A stretch of DNA of 64,000 bases, taken from the NCBI GenBank assembly GCA_022457155.1, contig JAJGOT010000218.1, positions 1,250,017-1,314,016 on the forward strand. The letters run 5' to 3'. Source of the stretch: Cladopsammia gracilis. Lineage: Eukaryota > Cnidaria > Anthozoa > Scleractinia > Dendrophylliidae. Shown here piece by piece: positions 22,801 through 33,800 of the stretch. Made by a program: the position numbers and the translations under genes. The stretch's first letter is position 1. Each line of letters starts with the position of its first letter. The notes beneath the pieces are model-generated. The model saw only the letters and a program-made list of their open reading frames with translations. It searched no databases and was not told the DNA's origin.

Positions 22801-24747
22801 TGAGCAATCCTTTTACGGAAGATGGTGACTCACTTCTAAATTTTGCGACCGGCGTGGTACTGCCTCCTACAACCGCAGATGCCTTGGTGAAGTGCAAGAA
22901 GAAGGGAAAAGAACAGATGACCACCTTCATCGACCAGAGGCTGAACAGCACACAGAAAAGTTTCTGGGATCCAATTCCAAAGCTCCAGGTGAAAACCTTT
23001 GAAAGTGCTTCAAAGAAAGTTAAGGTGAAAGCTATCAATGAGAAGCTGATGACAGTCGGCGCTGACAGAGACTTATTTGGTCGTCTGCTTATCGCCGCCA
23101 ACGTTAGACACATCAACCTAAAGGATGTCCTATGTTATGAGCTCTCTGCTGTCCCACTGTCGCTGGCACATGAAGATGGCACGTTGCGAAAGTCAACCAA
23201 GAGGGTCCTGTCGGCCCTTCTTGAGAGCAAAGTATCCGCGCTTCCGCTACTTCAATCTTTTGCAAATGACACGGTTTACCTTGTTGATGGCATGGCTTTG
23301 GTTCAGGCGATGAAACTAGCAGGAAGCAGCTCTTTTGGTGAAGTGGCAGAGAAGTACTACAAGGCCATCACTGCGCCACTTTGTCATGCAACCGAAGTTC
23401 ATGTAGTGTTTGACCAGTATTGGGACGTCTCCATTAAAGCTGGCGAGCGTGAACGACGACGTGAACAAAGTGATACGCTAGAAGTTAAGATCCATGGACC
23501 AACGACTCCAGCCCCAAAGCAGTGGACCAAGTACATACCTAATCCCACCAACAAGGTTAACCTTTGCAACTTCTTGTCGGAGTCCTTCTGTGATCTGGGT
23601 AAACAGCTGCTCCCACCGAACAAGGCACTTGTCATTGGAGGCGGATTCAAGAATGGCAGACGAGCTGTGATGATTAGACGTGGTTACTGTGACGACATCG
23701 ATGATCTTGAATCAGACCACGAGGAAGCAGATACAAGGTATCTAATCATTTCAGGGAGCAGACTTGAGACGTGTTATCATACTGAATTAGAAATCCATTT
23801 GAAAACATATTCTATGTTACTAATTTTTAGTTCCTGTTTCAGGCTACTGTTACACGCTATGCATGCTTCAAGATCTCATCCGGATTGTCGCGTCATCGTG
23901 CAGTCGCCAGACACCGATGTCCTGATCCTTAGCGTGTCACATTTTTCCAGCATGAACGCCGCTGAATTCTGGTTCAAGACTGGCATCAAAGATCGTCTGC
24001 GCTATGTTCCCGTTCATGAGTTGTCATTCCTACTGGGAGAGAAGTTGTGTCGCGCACTTCCTTCCTATCACGCAATTACAGGATGTGACTCCACCAGCTC
24101 TGGACAAAGTAGGGAAGAAGAAACACTGGCCAGCGTTTGAGGAGAGTGAACAACACCAAGAGAGTCTAGGTCTATTGGGAACAGAAAGAAGACTGAGTGA
24201 CTTCGTCGCCTCAAGGTGTGAAGCATTCGTGTGCGACCTCTATCCTTTCCGCAGGAGAAATGTGCGCACGACGGACGAGCTGAGGTATCTTCTTTTCTGT
24301 CAGAAAAAGGCCAAGAATGAATGCCTTCCGCCGACGTCAGATTCTCTCCTCCAGCACCTGAAGCGTGCCAATCATCAAACATTCGTGTGGCGAAAGGCAC
24401 TTACTGCCATCCAAGATCTACCAGAGTCAGCAGGAAATGGATGGGTCATGGAAGAAACATGCCTGAAGCCAGTTTTCATGACCAAAGATCCAGCGCCGGC
24501 AAGTCTGTTAGAACTAACAACATGCGGGTGCAAAAGCGGATGTGAAACCAACTGCTCCTGCAACAACACAGGCTTGTCCTGTTCCGAGTCATGCTACTGT
24601 ATGGCAAGCAGCGACGTATGCAGGAACCCACACGGCGTTATCTATGATGATTCCAGCGACGAATCTGATGACGAATTAAACGAACTCCGGATACTTGAAG
24701 TCAGAGACACTTTAACGATATTAGTTAATACAGTGGTACTTCTATGA
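19830..24747 (+). CDS. transposon-borne protein: zinc modules, FEN1/XPG-like PIN nuclease, CXC domain
   Basis: I use the ATG at 19830 (MASQPKRRR); the frame is open further upstream only from a TTG. Two tandem zinc-binding modules open the protein: CIIC with HSNC (about 19875-20050), and CFIC with HKTC (about 20176-20360). A long middle region has no domain I recognise. A PIN domain of FEN1/XPG type follows, with the acidic positions in order: VDGMAL (about 23284), VFDQ (about 23406), HEEADTR (23719-23737), SPDTDVL (about 23904-23924) and ITGCDSTS (about 24075-24098). A stopless 105-nt intron appears to be read through at 23738-23842. After GCDSTSS the frame must shift by one near 24111 to continue as GKKKHW; it then ends in a CXC domain (about 24505-24630; CGCKSGC, CSCNNTG, CSESCYC). 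Stop TGA at 24745 lies in an inserted MITE. DNA-cleaving activity is inferred from the domain. The copy is probably inactive because of the frameshift, unless that is an assembly error. Confidence 0.7.
23738..23842 (+). other. in-frame, stopless 105-nt intron within the PIN domain
   Basis: GTATCT at 23738 and TTCCTGTTTCAG ending at 23842 are good splice sites. Removing the segment joins EADTR directly to LLLHAMHA, the expected continuation of the nuclease helix; retaining it inserts 35 unrelated residues. Its length is a multiple of three and it contains no stop, so the ORF stays open either way. Confidence 0.75.
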
Positions 24748-24878
24748 AGCGGCGGCCACTTTTAAAAGGCGGCCAAAAATATAGTATTTCTCAATCAAGT
24801 AAGAAATACCCACATACCTATATATTCAGCTGCCAACATCTCTGCAGCCGAGGCGTTGCTTCTTAGAGGTACCACTAT
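24731..24878. mobile_element. short pogo-like MITE that supplies the ORF's stop codon
   Basis: The ends CAGTGGTACTTCTATGAAGC and the inverted 'gcttcttagaggtaccacta' define a 148-bp element. The CAGTGG start resembles pogo/Tigger-type termini. The last residues of the preceding ORF are encoded inside it. Confidence 0.6.
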
Positions 24879-24934
24879 GTTAGAGAGATTTCGGGGATAG
24901 AACGCGGTTCAAAGAGCAGAAAAGGAATTGTGGC

Positions 24935-25330
24935 CTGGTCACATGCTAGTTAGTTATGACATGCGCAGTAGAAAAGTCTGTAGTTAGCACTTGTTTTTAT
25001 GAGTTGTAGTGTGTACGCTCAAATGAAAGTGACAAACGTTAAGAAACGAAAAACGATGTGAGAAATATTCAGTGATATAAAACGTTTCAAAAGAGCAGAT
25101 AAAGAGTATGTCGTTGAACGGCAGTTTGTTGTGACATGCACAGTAGGAGGGTTTGTAGTTATTACTGATGTTATATGAGTTGTAGTGTGTACAACAAATG
25201 AAAAGTGACAAGCGTAATACAAAGAAACGAAAAGTGATGTGAGAAATATTTAAGTGATAGAAAACGTTTCAAAGTGAAAGTAGCAGCAGACTATCGGTCT
25301 GGTCATCGTCAGTTATTTGTGACATGCGCA
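24935..25330. repeat. subterminal tandem repeats of the transposon
   Basis: Three degenerate units are marked by GACATGCGCAGTAG-type blocks at 24957, 25132 and 25321 and by 'atgagttgtagtgtgta' blocks. Spacings are about 175 and 189 bp. The left end has only one such unit. Confidence 0.7.
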
Positions 25331-25648
25331 GTAGGAAAGTTCGAAGTTAGCACTTATTTTTATGAGTTGTGGTGCGCACGCTCAAATAAAGTGATAAATA
25401 AAAAGAAACGAGAACGAATCGATTGTTTTAACGTATTTTATTAATATTTTTTTCAAAAAATCAGACGTGGGTACGCTGTGGTATTTGGGCCAAGATACAA
25501 ATAGCCCGTTAACTCGTAACCTATACCACAAATCGACCAGACGAAGTAGCAGGCGTTGTTCAGGAGGTCTTTCTCTACCAGGATCCGCTTTCAAACCTTG
25601 TCTGTGGCGATGGTTGAACGGAACGTGTGTTTGCTCCTCGACTATAAC
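25319..25648 (-). repeat. right inner terminal inverted repeat
   Basis: Inverted counterpart of 18575-18912; ends with TGCTCCTCGACTATAAC. Confidence 0.8.
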
Positions 25649-25662
25649 ATATGAAAGGCAGA

Positions 25663-25749
25663 AAGGTTTGTATCAAAGCAAGGTCACCTTCAGCCTCGCT
25701 TCCACTCAAAGGCAAGGTCACCAAGCACACAACTGTAAAATGGACTATT
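25663..25749 (-). repeat. right outer terminal inverted repeat
   Basis: Inverted counterpart of 17211-17297; 84 of 87 positions match by eye, with the differences at the inner end. Confidence 0.85.
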
Positions 25750-25934
25750 ATAGTTGAAGGAAGAAAATATTCAAACCTTCATAGGTTTTGATGTTCAAAG
25801 TGACTTCTTTTGTCGGCGTTTGCAGTGCTTGTTCTGTATAATACGCCCGGACAATACGTGGAGCGGTCTTTGCGTGATTTAGGTCTCGTGGCGTTGACCC
25901 GTGCATAAATTTGATCTTTCCGGTTGTCTTGTTT

Positions 25935-26956
25935 ATTACAGCCAAATTCGTTGTATCGCGATGCGCAAAATGCAAACTTCAAAAAAATTTTCTGCTTTTT
26001 CTGCGTTTTCTGTTCCGTCAATCATCTCAGTGGGAGGCGGGGTTATGCATTTGCTTGGGCAGTTTTAATTAAAGACTAAACATGAGATCGATTTATGAAA
26101 AATTAAACGAGCTAAAAGCTAGAAATACCTGGAAACTGTAAAATACCTGTAATCGGCGTGATTAAAAGACCAAAACGGAATTATGATCAAATTTCTGCGC
26201 CCGAGTCGAAAGAGTGTACCGTACGTACGACAAACTTATAGCCGGAAATTCTGTCAATGATTTCATCTTCAAAATCATCTTCAAGATGATTTCTTTCAAA
26301 TATTTAGTTCATATTCAATCACATCGCATCTTGTTTTTGTATATTTTCTTCTATTTTCCGTCGTTACTACATTCGTTTTCTGCATACATACTGTCAGTTT
26401 CAATTTGCATATTATTACCGTTGATGCATGATCGGTCGACCGTAACTGTAAACAACAGGAAAAGCTCAAACTTCTCGGCTCGCCAGCGGAGTCGATTTTG
26501 CCAGCATATAAATGAAATATTCCATGTAAGTCGAAGAAGGTTTTTCCCATCTCTAGTCGTCGAATTTTTTTAGATGCAAACTTTTGAAACCGATAAAACG
26601 TCCAACGCCGGCGGAGCTCACTAATTTAATATGCCCGATGCAAATCAGATTTACAAGCGAAGACACAAATTCTAAGGTAAAAATCGACGGATAAAATTAA
26701 CTTTCTGAATTCCTCTCCTGTATCCATCTTTTTCGATGAAGCATCCTTTCTCTTTCTCATCAGCTCTTCGAATAAAATTTATCGCCATTGAACTCTCCGA
26801 ATCAAACTTGCGGGAATCTCTCATTGCGCTAAAAACTCGCTCCGTGTTAACCCCGCCTCCCACTGAGATGATTGACGGAACAGAAAACGCAGAAAAAGCA
26901 GAAAATTTTTCGAAGTTTACATTTTGCGCATCGCGATACAACGAATTTGGCTGTAA
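25935..26956. mobile_element. 1.0-kb element with about 110-bp inverted ends
   Basis: TTACAGCCAAATTCGTTGTA at 25935 and its complement ending at 26956 are the outer parts of arms that also share 'gcatcgcg', 'gcagaaa' and 'cccactgagatgattgacgg' blocks. The interior has short ORFs without recognisable domains. Confidence 0.75.
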
Positions 26957-27277
26957 CGGATTGTATGTTTCGATTCAAATCAGAATAGTGTGTCGGGAAA
27001 AAGAAAAACCGGCTTTACGAAGTAGTTTTGCGTTTGTACACTTGTATATTTGATTACTTTACCAAAGAAAAGGCGCTGGATTTAAATAGTCGAGACGAAG
27101 GGAAAATGAGCCGCTACACAAATTAACCCATCGGGCATTGCAAGTCGTGACGCACACCGCCTGCGTCATTTGGTGATCACACCATCCGCAACACCAAGAA
27201 ACTACCACAGTAATTTAAGCTCGCATTTCTTGTAGAATCGCTTGATTTGGCATCTATTTTAAACGCTTATTTTGCAG
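26957..27277. other. sequence upstream of the first ACSM exon
   Basis: No promoter motif is convincing. 27150-27215 is an inverted match to 56970-57018 (sharing 'tgatcacaccatccgcaaca'), so part of it is repeat-derived. Upstream exons encoding the start of the ACSM protein were not found. Confidence 0.35.
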
Positions 27278-29856
27278 TATACAAAAGTTCCGTAGCTGCC
27301 ATTCGTTGTAGCTGGACTCAATCTGATTTCATGATGGCTGACGGGGTTATTTGGGGATCAAAAGATTTTCAAGTTCCGAAATACTTCAACTTTGCAGATG
27401 TCATAGACGAGTGGGCAAGGAAAGAAAAGGTGAACAAAATATCTGTAACGGTACATAAATTTAGCTCTCGTTATCTTCGAATTTACCTAGCCCTTGTAAA
27501 AATATACATTTTCTTAATATTCCTGGGAATATGCAATCGAACAAAATCGAACACAATTGCAGTCGAACGTATTTGCATAGCGTCTAAGGTGCGCCGGATT
27601 GCAGAAAATTGGAATATACTTATTTGCATCTCATTGAATAAGAATAGAGCTCATTATCTCAATACCTCGTTCTAAAAAGAATTAAAAAGAATAGAACCAA
27701 TTTTCTGCAATCCTGCACCTCACTCACATACTCAAACTGACATAAAACCTTCAAGCAATCGTCTTGCTTTTATTAAAGATGGCACAAACAGGGTTTGAAC
27801 AGAAACAACCTCCTTTATAGTCCAATCGAGGTCAGGCCCTTTCTCGATATATCAACAACAATAGCTTAGCAGTCTATAAATATTATTCCATAAAACGATT
27901 CAACACAAAAGAAAAAGTTAACCCTGACCCGTTCCTTTCTCCTTAATCACTTTAACGTGTGAAAAAATTCCATTGCACGTAATCTATAATTGTTTGTTAT
28001 ACAATGGGGTGGCGAATATTATTTAATTTAAATATAAATTGAATTGACCATCAAAAACAGACTTCGATATATCAACCACGAAATGAGCTAAACTGCAGAA
28101 TACCCCGCCACTTTTAAAGTGCATCTCGTTCCACAAAGCGTTTCGACTCATGTAAATGAAGTGGGGTTTGTGGATTCGTTCTTTTTTTCCGTTGAGTTAG
28201 GATTAGGAACTTTTTTCGTTCCACTTGACAGTCTACACTGTAACTCATATATATAAGTTATAATTATGCTAATGAATCAAAAATATATAACTCCTATATA
28301 AACCGGGTTATTTCCAATTAATTAATCAAAACTAACTGGTTTAACAAAATTTCTGAGCGGCCGTTATGTGAAATAATACTAAAAACTAACAATACATTTA
28401 AAACTAATTGTGAAGTACGACAACATGAATTAAAAATTAAATTGGTTGAGGATTCTTGCCAGGAGGCTGGTACTCTTGACTAAGGCCCCGTCCACACGTA
28501 TCCGGATATTTTTGAATCCGCAACTTTTTTGTTGCGGATTGGCCTTCCGTCCACACGTATCCGGCGAATTCGGGCAAATACAATTCGAATACGCTACGTG
28601 TGGACGCGAATATTTTCTAATCCGTAACAAAAAAGTTGCGGATTCAAAAATATCCTCATACGTGTGGACGGGGCCTCAAAGGACTAAAAGCCGAGACGGC
28701 CATGTGTACCTTAACATAATTAACAACCATGCAGACATTTCAGTGACAAAGGGCCTGGTCGCGCTACAGTTAAAAACAAAAATTACCCCGTATAAAAATA
28801 TTCAAAATGATTTGAAAACGCAAACGGAAATTCTAAATATTTGAGAACATTTTATCGTCGCACTGTCCGTCCATGCTGTCGAAAACATACGCGTAATCGT
28901 CGATTGAATATTAAATACCCAGCTGTATTCACTCAATAACCTCTATAAGAGGTTTTGCACGGCAGCCATGTTGCATGGCAGGAACAATAGATTCTTTTCC
29001 CTATGGGAAAGAATGTTCTTTCTAATGCAAAACATTTTCGTTGTTCCTGCCGTGCAACATGGCTACCGTGCAAAACATCTGGGTCAAATCGATTAGCGGT
29101 GAAAGCTCCGAAAGCGGCTTCTTTTGTCTTACTCGATTTTTTCAAAATCGGCCTGCCCCACCCATACACTTCGGCGTCTTTGAAGTTTGACCGGAATTTC
29201 CAATTTTTTAAAACACCGGTTGCATTAGGAAACTTGATGTGATGACATATTTTTTTCATAAACAAACACAATATTTGATCATATATAGTTTCCCTAGTGC
29301 GACCAGGCCCAAAGTCAGAATACCGCAAAGGTGCTTTGGGGTACTAAACTACAATATAGGGCACTTTGGCCACGTTGGTAGCTGACATTACCCCTATATG
29401 TACCCGAACCAATAGTGAGCCCAAGTATTGTCAGCCTTGGACAGCTGTTTCAGCATTGTTAGGCCTTATGGTTGGGCTGTGTACAAATGAGTTGAATGAG
29501 TTGAAATTCGAGGCTGAAACAAAATGTAAAAGCTGTTGCCGAGTAACTGGCTAAGAAAGTTCAATGAACAGATTAATTTAGCAACTGATCAAACGCTTGT
29601 TTTCTTTCTTCTTTTTTCTGTCTTTGATTTCCTACAGGAAGGCAAAAGACAAAGTAATACTCCAGCTCTTTGGTGGATTGATGGTGACGGCAACGAAGTT
29701 AAGTGGAGTTTTCAAGATGTCGCCTTTAACTCGAAAAAGTGAGATTTATATTTTTTCGAACCTGTTCACCAGATAACTGATTAGGATACAGTTCAAAGGG
29801 GACAAACTTCAAATAAATGTGGCTACTAAACATATCTGAGTTTCGTAACTGTTCTA

Positions 29857-29888
<32 letters not shown>

Positions 29889-30801
29889 ACAATTATTTTG
29901 TTTTCTTTGTTTCGAAAAATATGCACAATTCGATTTAAACGTATTATAAGTTCCATAACTGGCTATTTAATTACAGTGGAACGCCATTATACAACCACTT
30001 ACGAGGAAAATAACAATGTTGTCGTGGACGTATTAACGGGGTAAATTTATAAAGACAATTTATAACGTTTAGGGACGCCATGCGGCCGTTGGCCGTTATA
30101 ACGATGTGATTGTCTTGACAGAAACGTTGCGATTGTGTTTACATAAATATTGCATATGTCTTTACTTTATATAAACAACGGGAAGACTGGCAAATTTACC
30201 ATAGATTATCTATTTATGTGTTTCTTTTCTAATTAGAACTGCTAACATGTTGCGTACGGCGGTTGATATCAAACCAGGTGACCGAATTATGGTAATTATG
30301 CCCAGAATTCCTGAATACTGGCTGATACAAGGTGCTTGTTTAAGAACAGGTAGGCTAACATTTTTTATAGGAGTTAAGTGCACCACGGTTATTGCATTTC
30401 TAGCCTTCTATGATTACAAGTGGTTCAATGTTTGGTTTCCGGCTAACGCCCCCAACCCTCAATTCATGGTTTGCAACCACGTGACAAGGTGGCCATGTTG
30501 GTGGTCAATACAATACAATTTTTTTCGCAGAATTTGCATGAAAATAGAGTTTAGTTCCCAGTGGAGAGAAACGCTTTTGTTCTTGACCACCAACATGGCC
30601 GCCGTGACGTCACGTGCAAACCTGCAATACATCTTACATTATATGTACTTAGAAAAAAAGAAATGACAATAATGTAAAGGAAAATTAAGTTACATCAGTC
30701 TGAATAGGCCATTTCCGAGTTGCCTTTAGCCTCACTATCAAAACGAGGCTAGGTGCAAAACCTTTCATATGATAATGAGTTTTCATACACATGCAAATGA
30801 G

Positions 30802-30833
<32 letters not shown>

Positions 30834-33800
30834 ATATGAAAGGTTTCGCACCTAGCCTCGCTTTGATAGAGAGGCTAAAGGCAACTCGGAAATGGCCTAT
30901 TAATAATAGATTATCATACAGAAATCTAAGCATAATACAAGATGAACTTCACCATTTGAATATTAACAAAATAATTGAAAGAGTTCATTAATTCCTTGAG
31001 TTGTGTCTATAGGAGATAATTGTTTGATATTCTGTAGTTGATATTCTATTTTTCTGTAAAACCAGTCCCTAAGAGTTGAGTGTTTGGGACAGTCGAAAAG
31101 GAAGTGAATTTTATCTTCAATTTGATGAGAGCCGTTTTGCAGATCAGAACGAAAGCGTAGAGGCTATGTTTGAATCTATTCTTCCCATACTAAGTTGTTT
31201 TCGAGAAGTTTTTGCATTAAGGTTCGTTCAAACTTACCACAATTCTTACAGGTGGAGTATTTATGGGAGCCCCGGACGACATTGGGCCTGACGAACTTTA
31301 CCGCAGATTTTTACAGTCCAAACCAGTCTGTGTAGTGACAGCTAACTCTGATCAGATTAGAAAAGAATTACTCGATGTTATCGACAAGGTATCGCTTTCA
31401 TTTATTTCTTTTTAACAAATCGTGTGCCTTTGTTATTGAAAAAAGAGAACCTTTCCGTCATGTTTTTGTGCAATTGTATCGAGCTTTTCAATATTCGTCT
31501 GTTCTTTCACTAACTCATTGTTTTACTTCAGATTGCCAACTCCGGTGATGTCAATATAAGAAGCAGAATTTTGGTCAACAGAATCAAATATGAACAAAGG
31601 TAGGTAAATGGCGAAGATCTACTGAATCCATGCCTACTAACCCACTTACCCCGGGGGGGAGGGGAGAGGGGGTACTCCCATATATGAGCTATATAGGTAT
31701 GTACCGCTGTGAAGGGTATGGTTTTCAGGCAGTTTACTGAGTCTGGGATGGGGTATAGTATTCAGAGATTTTTGGTCTAGAATAGGGTGTCATTTTCCGC
31801 GAAACTGGTCAGTTACGTAGAGAATTTAGTTTAGACAAGATTTACTGGCAAATGGCATTTAAAAATCGGTACGGCGGGCAGTACGGCATTTTTACTGACC
31901 CCTGTTAACTAATAACTATGATAGTGAACAAGTTTCTGGAAAATAGCGAGTCTGGAATAGGTCTAGGATAGGGTAGGGTTTTTTGGTGTTTAGTCTAGAA
32001 TAGGGTTGCAAAATGCAGCTAAAATGGTCTAGTATAGGTTAAGGGTCTCAGAGTCTCAGCAGCACACCCCCACCCAAAAATTTCCAGAGAACCCCCTCCC
32101 CACCCGGGCCACTTACCTTACCTTGTACAAAGACCAGAATCCAAGACAGGAGTTTTCTACTCACTGCACCAATTACGTGGGGTGCACTACCCGAATTTGG
32201 ATCAATTTGAAGCAGTCTGTTGTTCGAAGAGTTCTTACGATGGAATCCAGGATTTCTCTTATTCAACTCTTAAAGTCTTTTCTGTAAAACTACTCTATTC
32301 GCGCAGTGTACGTGTGTCAATAGGTTGTTATTCACAATTGCATATTTTGCAATATTCTCAGTTTATTTCTCAGTGGTTGTAAAGTCCGATCCGTATTTTA
32401 TCGCAAATACGTGCTCACTTATGAATATTTAATGTATTAAAGCAAATATTATTCACGTGTTCACATTTTTACAATTTTTGTTGTATAAGTCGCAATTTTT
32501 GATCGGGTAGTCGATATCCTGAATAAGTAAACTGTGCTTGGCGAGTGCAAAGTTTGGTCATTTTCTTGGTTCACATGATTGCCGGGAGTTCCACTTCATT
32601 TTGTTTCCAAACGTTGCTCAGTTATTATAACAAAGACTGTAGACTGTGCATTACCATTGCAGGGAGGACTGGCTGTCATTTGAGAAGCTTTTTGAAACTT
32701 CAAGTGACAATTTTCAGGTAGCCTCGATAAGTGTAATGAGTAAAGTGATTATGTCAGAAGCAATTATTGGTTTTTGTTTCCTTTAGTTACCCTCCGATTT
32801 TCAGCTCCGTAGACTGGCAGCAGTGTCTTGTCATTCAACAATACACTGCGCTAGAATTTAGATCTAGCTCCGGGATTTTCGAAAACCATTCCGCTTTGAG
32901 AGACCATCTGGGAGTGTTATAATTTCTCCTTGTTTTCTTTTTGTCGTTTAAAAACAAAGTCTAAAGTCCACAATATAGAACAAAAGACTGTTGCTAGTTT
33001 TTTTTCTTCATCTCGCTCTCGCTCTCGCTCCCTTTCTCGTTTCTCTCTCTCTTTTCTGTTATTTTGGAGCTATTTTGGGTCATGAAAACCCTTGTTCGAG
33101 CTCGTTGAAGATAAATTGAATTAAAATGTTCATCAACCATGTTTTAAAAAATTTCAGCTTTATATTGTGGACTTTTAGGGTTTAGGGTTTAAGCTTACCT
33201 TAAAAACTGCCATGTTGTGACCGATTCGCCATGCGATACGGATTTTGGCAAGATGAGTTGGACCCACAATGCCTTGCGGTCTTGAAATGTACCAATGCAC
33301 AATTTCTTCAGACAACGTTTACTGAAATGACTATATACACATTTTCCTTTATTACTTTATAGTCTCCCGGATTAGTAGGGTATCTGTACCCGGCCATAAT
33401 ATTTTGAGACTGAAATAATGTTATAATGACAATCGTCATTTCAGTTATCATGATGATGATGATCATCATCATCATCATTATCACCATTCATAAAACTAAT
33501 CATAGCAGTATGTTGGAAGTTTGGCAATTTCAAACATAGTTAAATTCAAGTTGGCAAGGGTATGTCACAGCTTAAAGGTTGAGTTTCTGATCGATGTGCT
33601 TCGGATTTACGGACGTTGTTCTTCTGAAACAATTTTTCCTTCTCTTTACCTAGCTTCATATTTACCATTACTTTTCTCGATACCAAATGTTGTTATTCTA
33701 TTTCCTTTTTAAGTCTGTAAAGTCGCTAAGCTCAGCTCCTACTAACATAGTCTTCTCAAGCGGAACAACCGGAAATGCAAAGATGATTGAACATTCACAA

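Larger units (their letters stand above)
17211..25749. mobile_element. 8.5-kb candidate DNA transposon with PIN-nuclease/CXC ORF
   Basis: The outer 87 bp (17211-17297) and the inverted right end (25663-25749) match at 84 of 87 positions by eye, and the first 70 bases are identical. Inside them a second inverted pair, 18575-18912 versus 25319-25648, shares long blocks. In the right arm the outer and inner parts are almost contiguous. In the left arm they are split by a nested repeat (about 17298-18574). The long ORF at 19830-24747 lies between the arms, with three degenerate tandem units (175-189 bp) in the right subterminal region. No DDE/D transposase, tyrosine recombinase or RT signature was recognised. 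No target duplication could be fixed, because the exact ends are ambiguous. Confidence 0.7.

Noticed and set aside
22610..23116. 168-codon minus-strand ORF
   Set aside because: Shadow of the long transposon ORF on the plus strand; no domain.
29974..30060. CAGTGGAACGCCATTATACAACC, pogo/Tigger-like terminus
   Set aside because: Only one end seen; no inverted partner within the intron, so no element was annotated.
33172..33196. Telomere-like TTTAGGG repeats
   Set aside because: Only about two to three units in an ACSM intron; no array and no other telomeric context.
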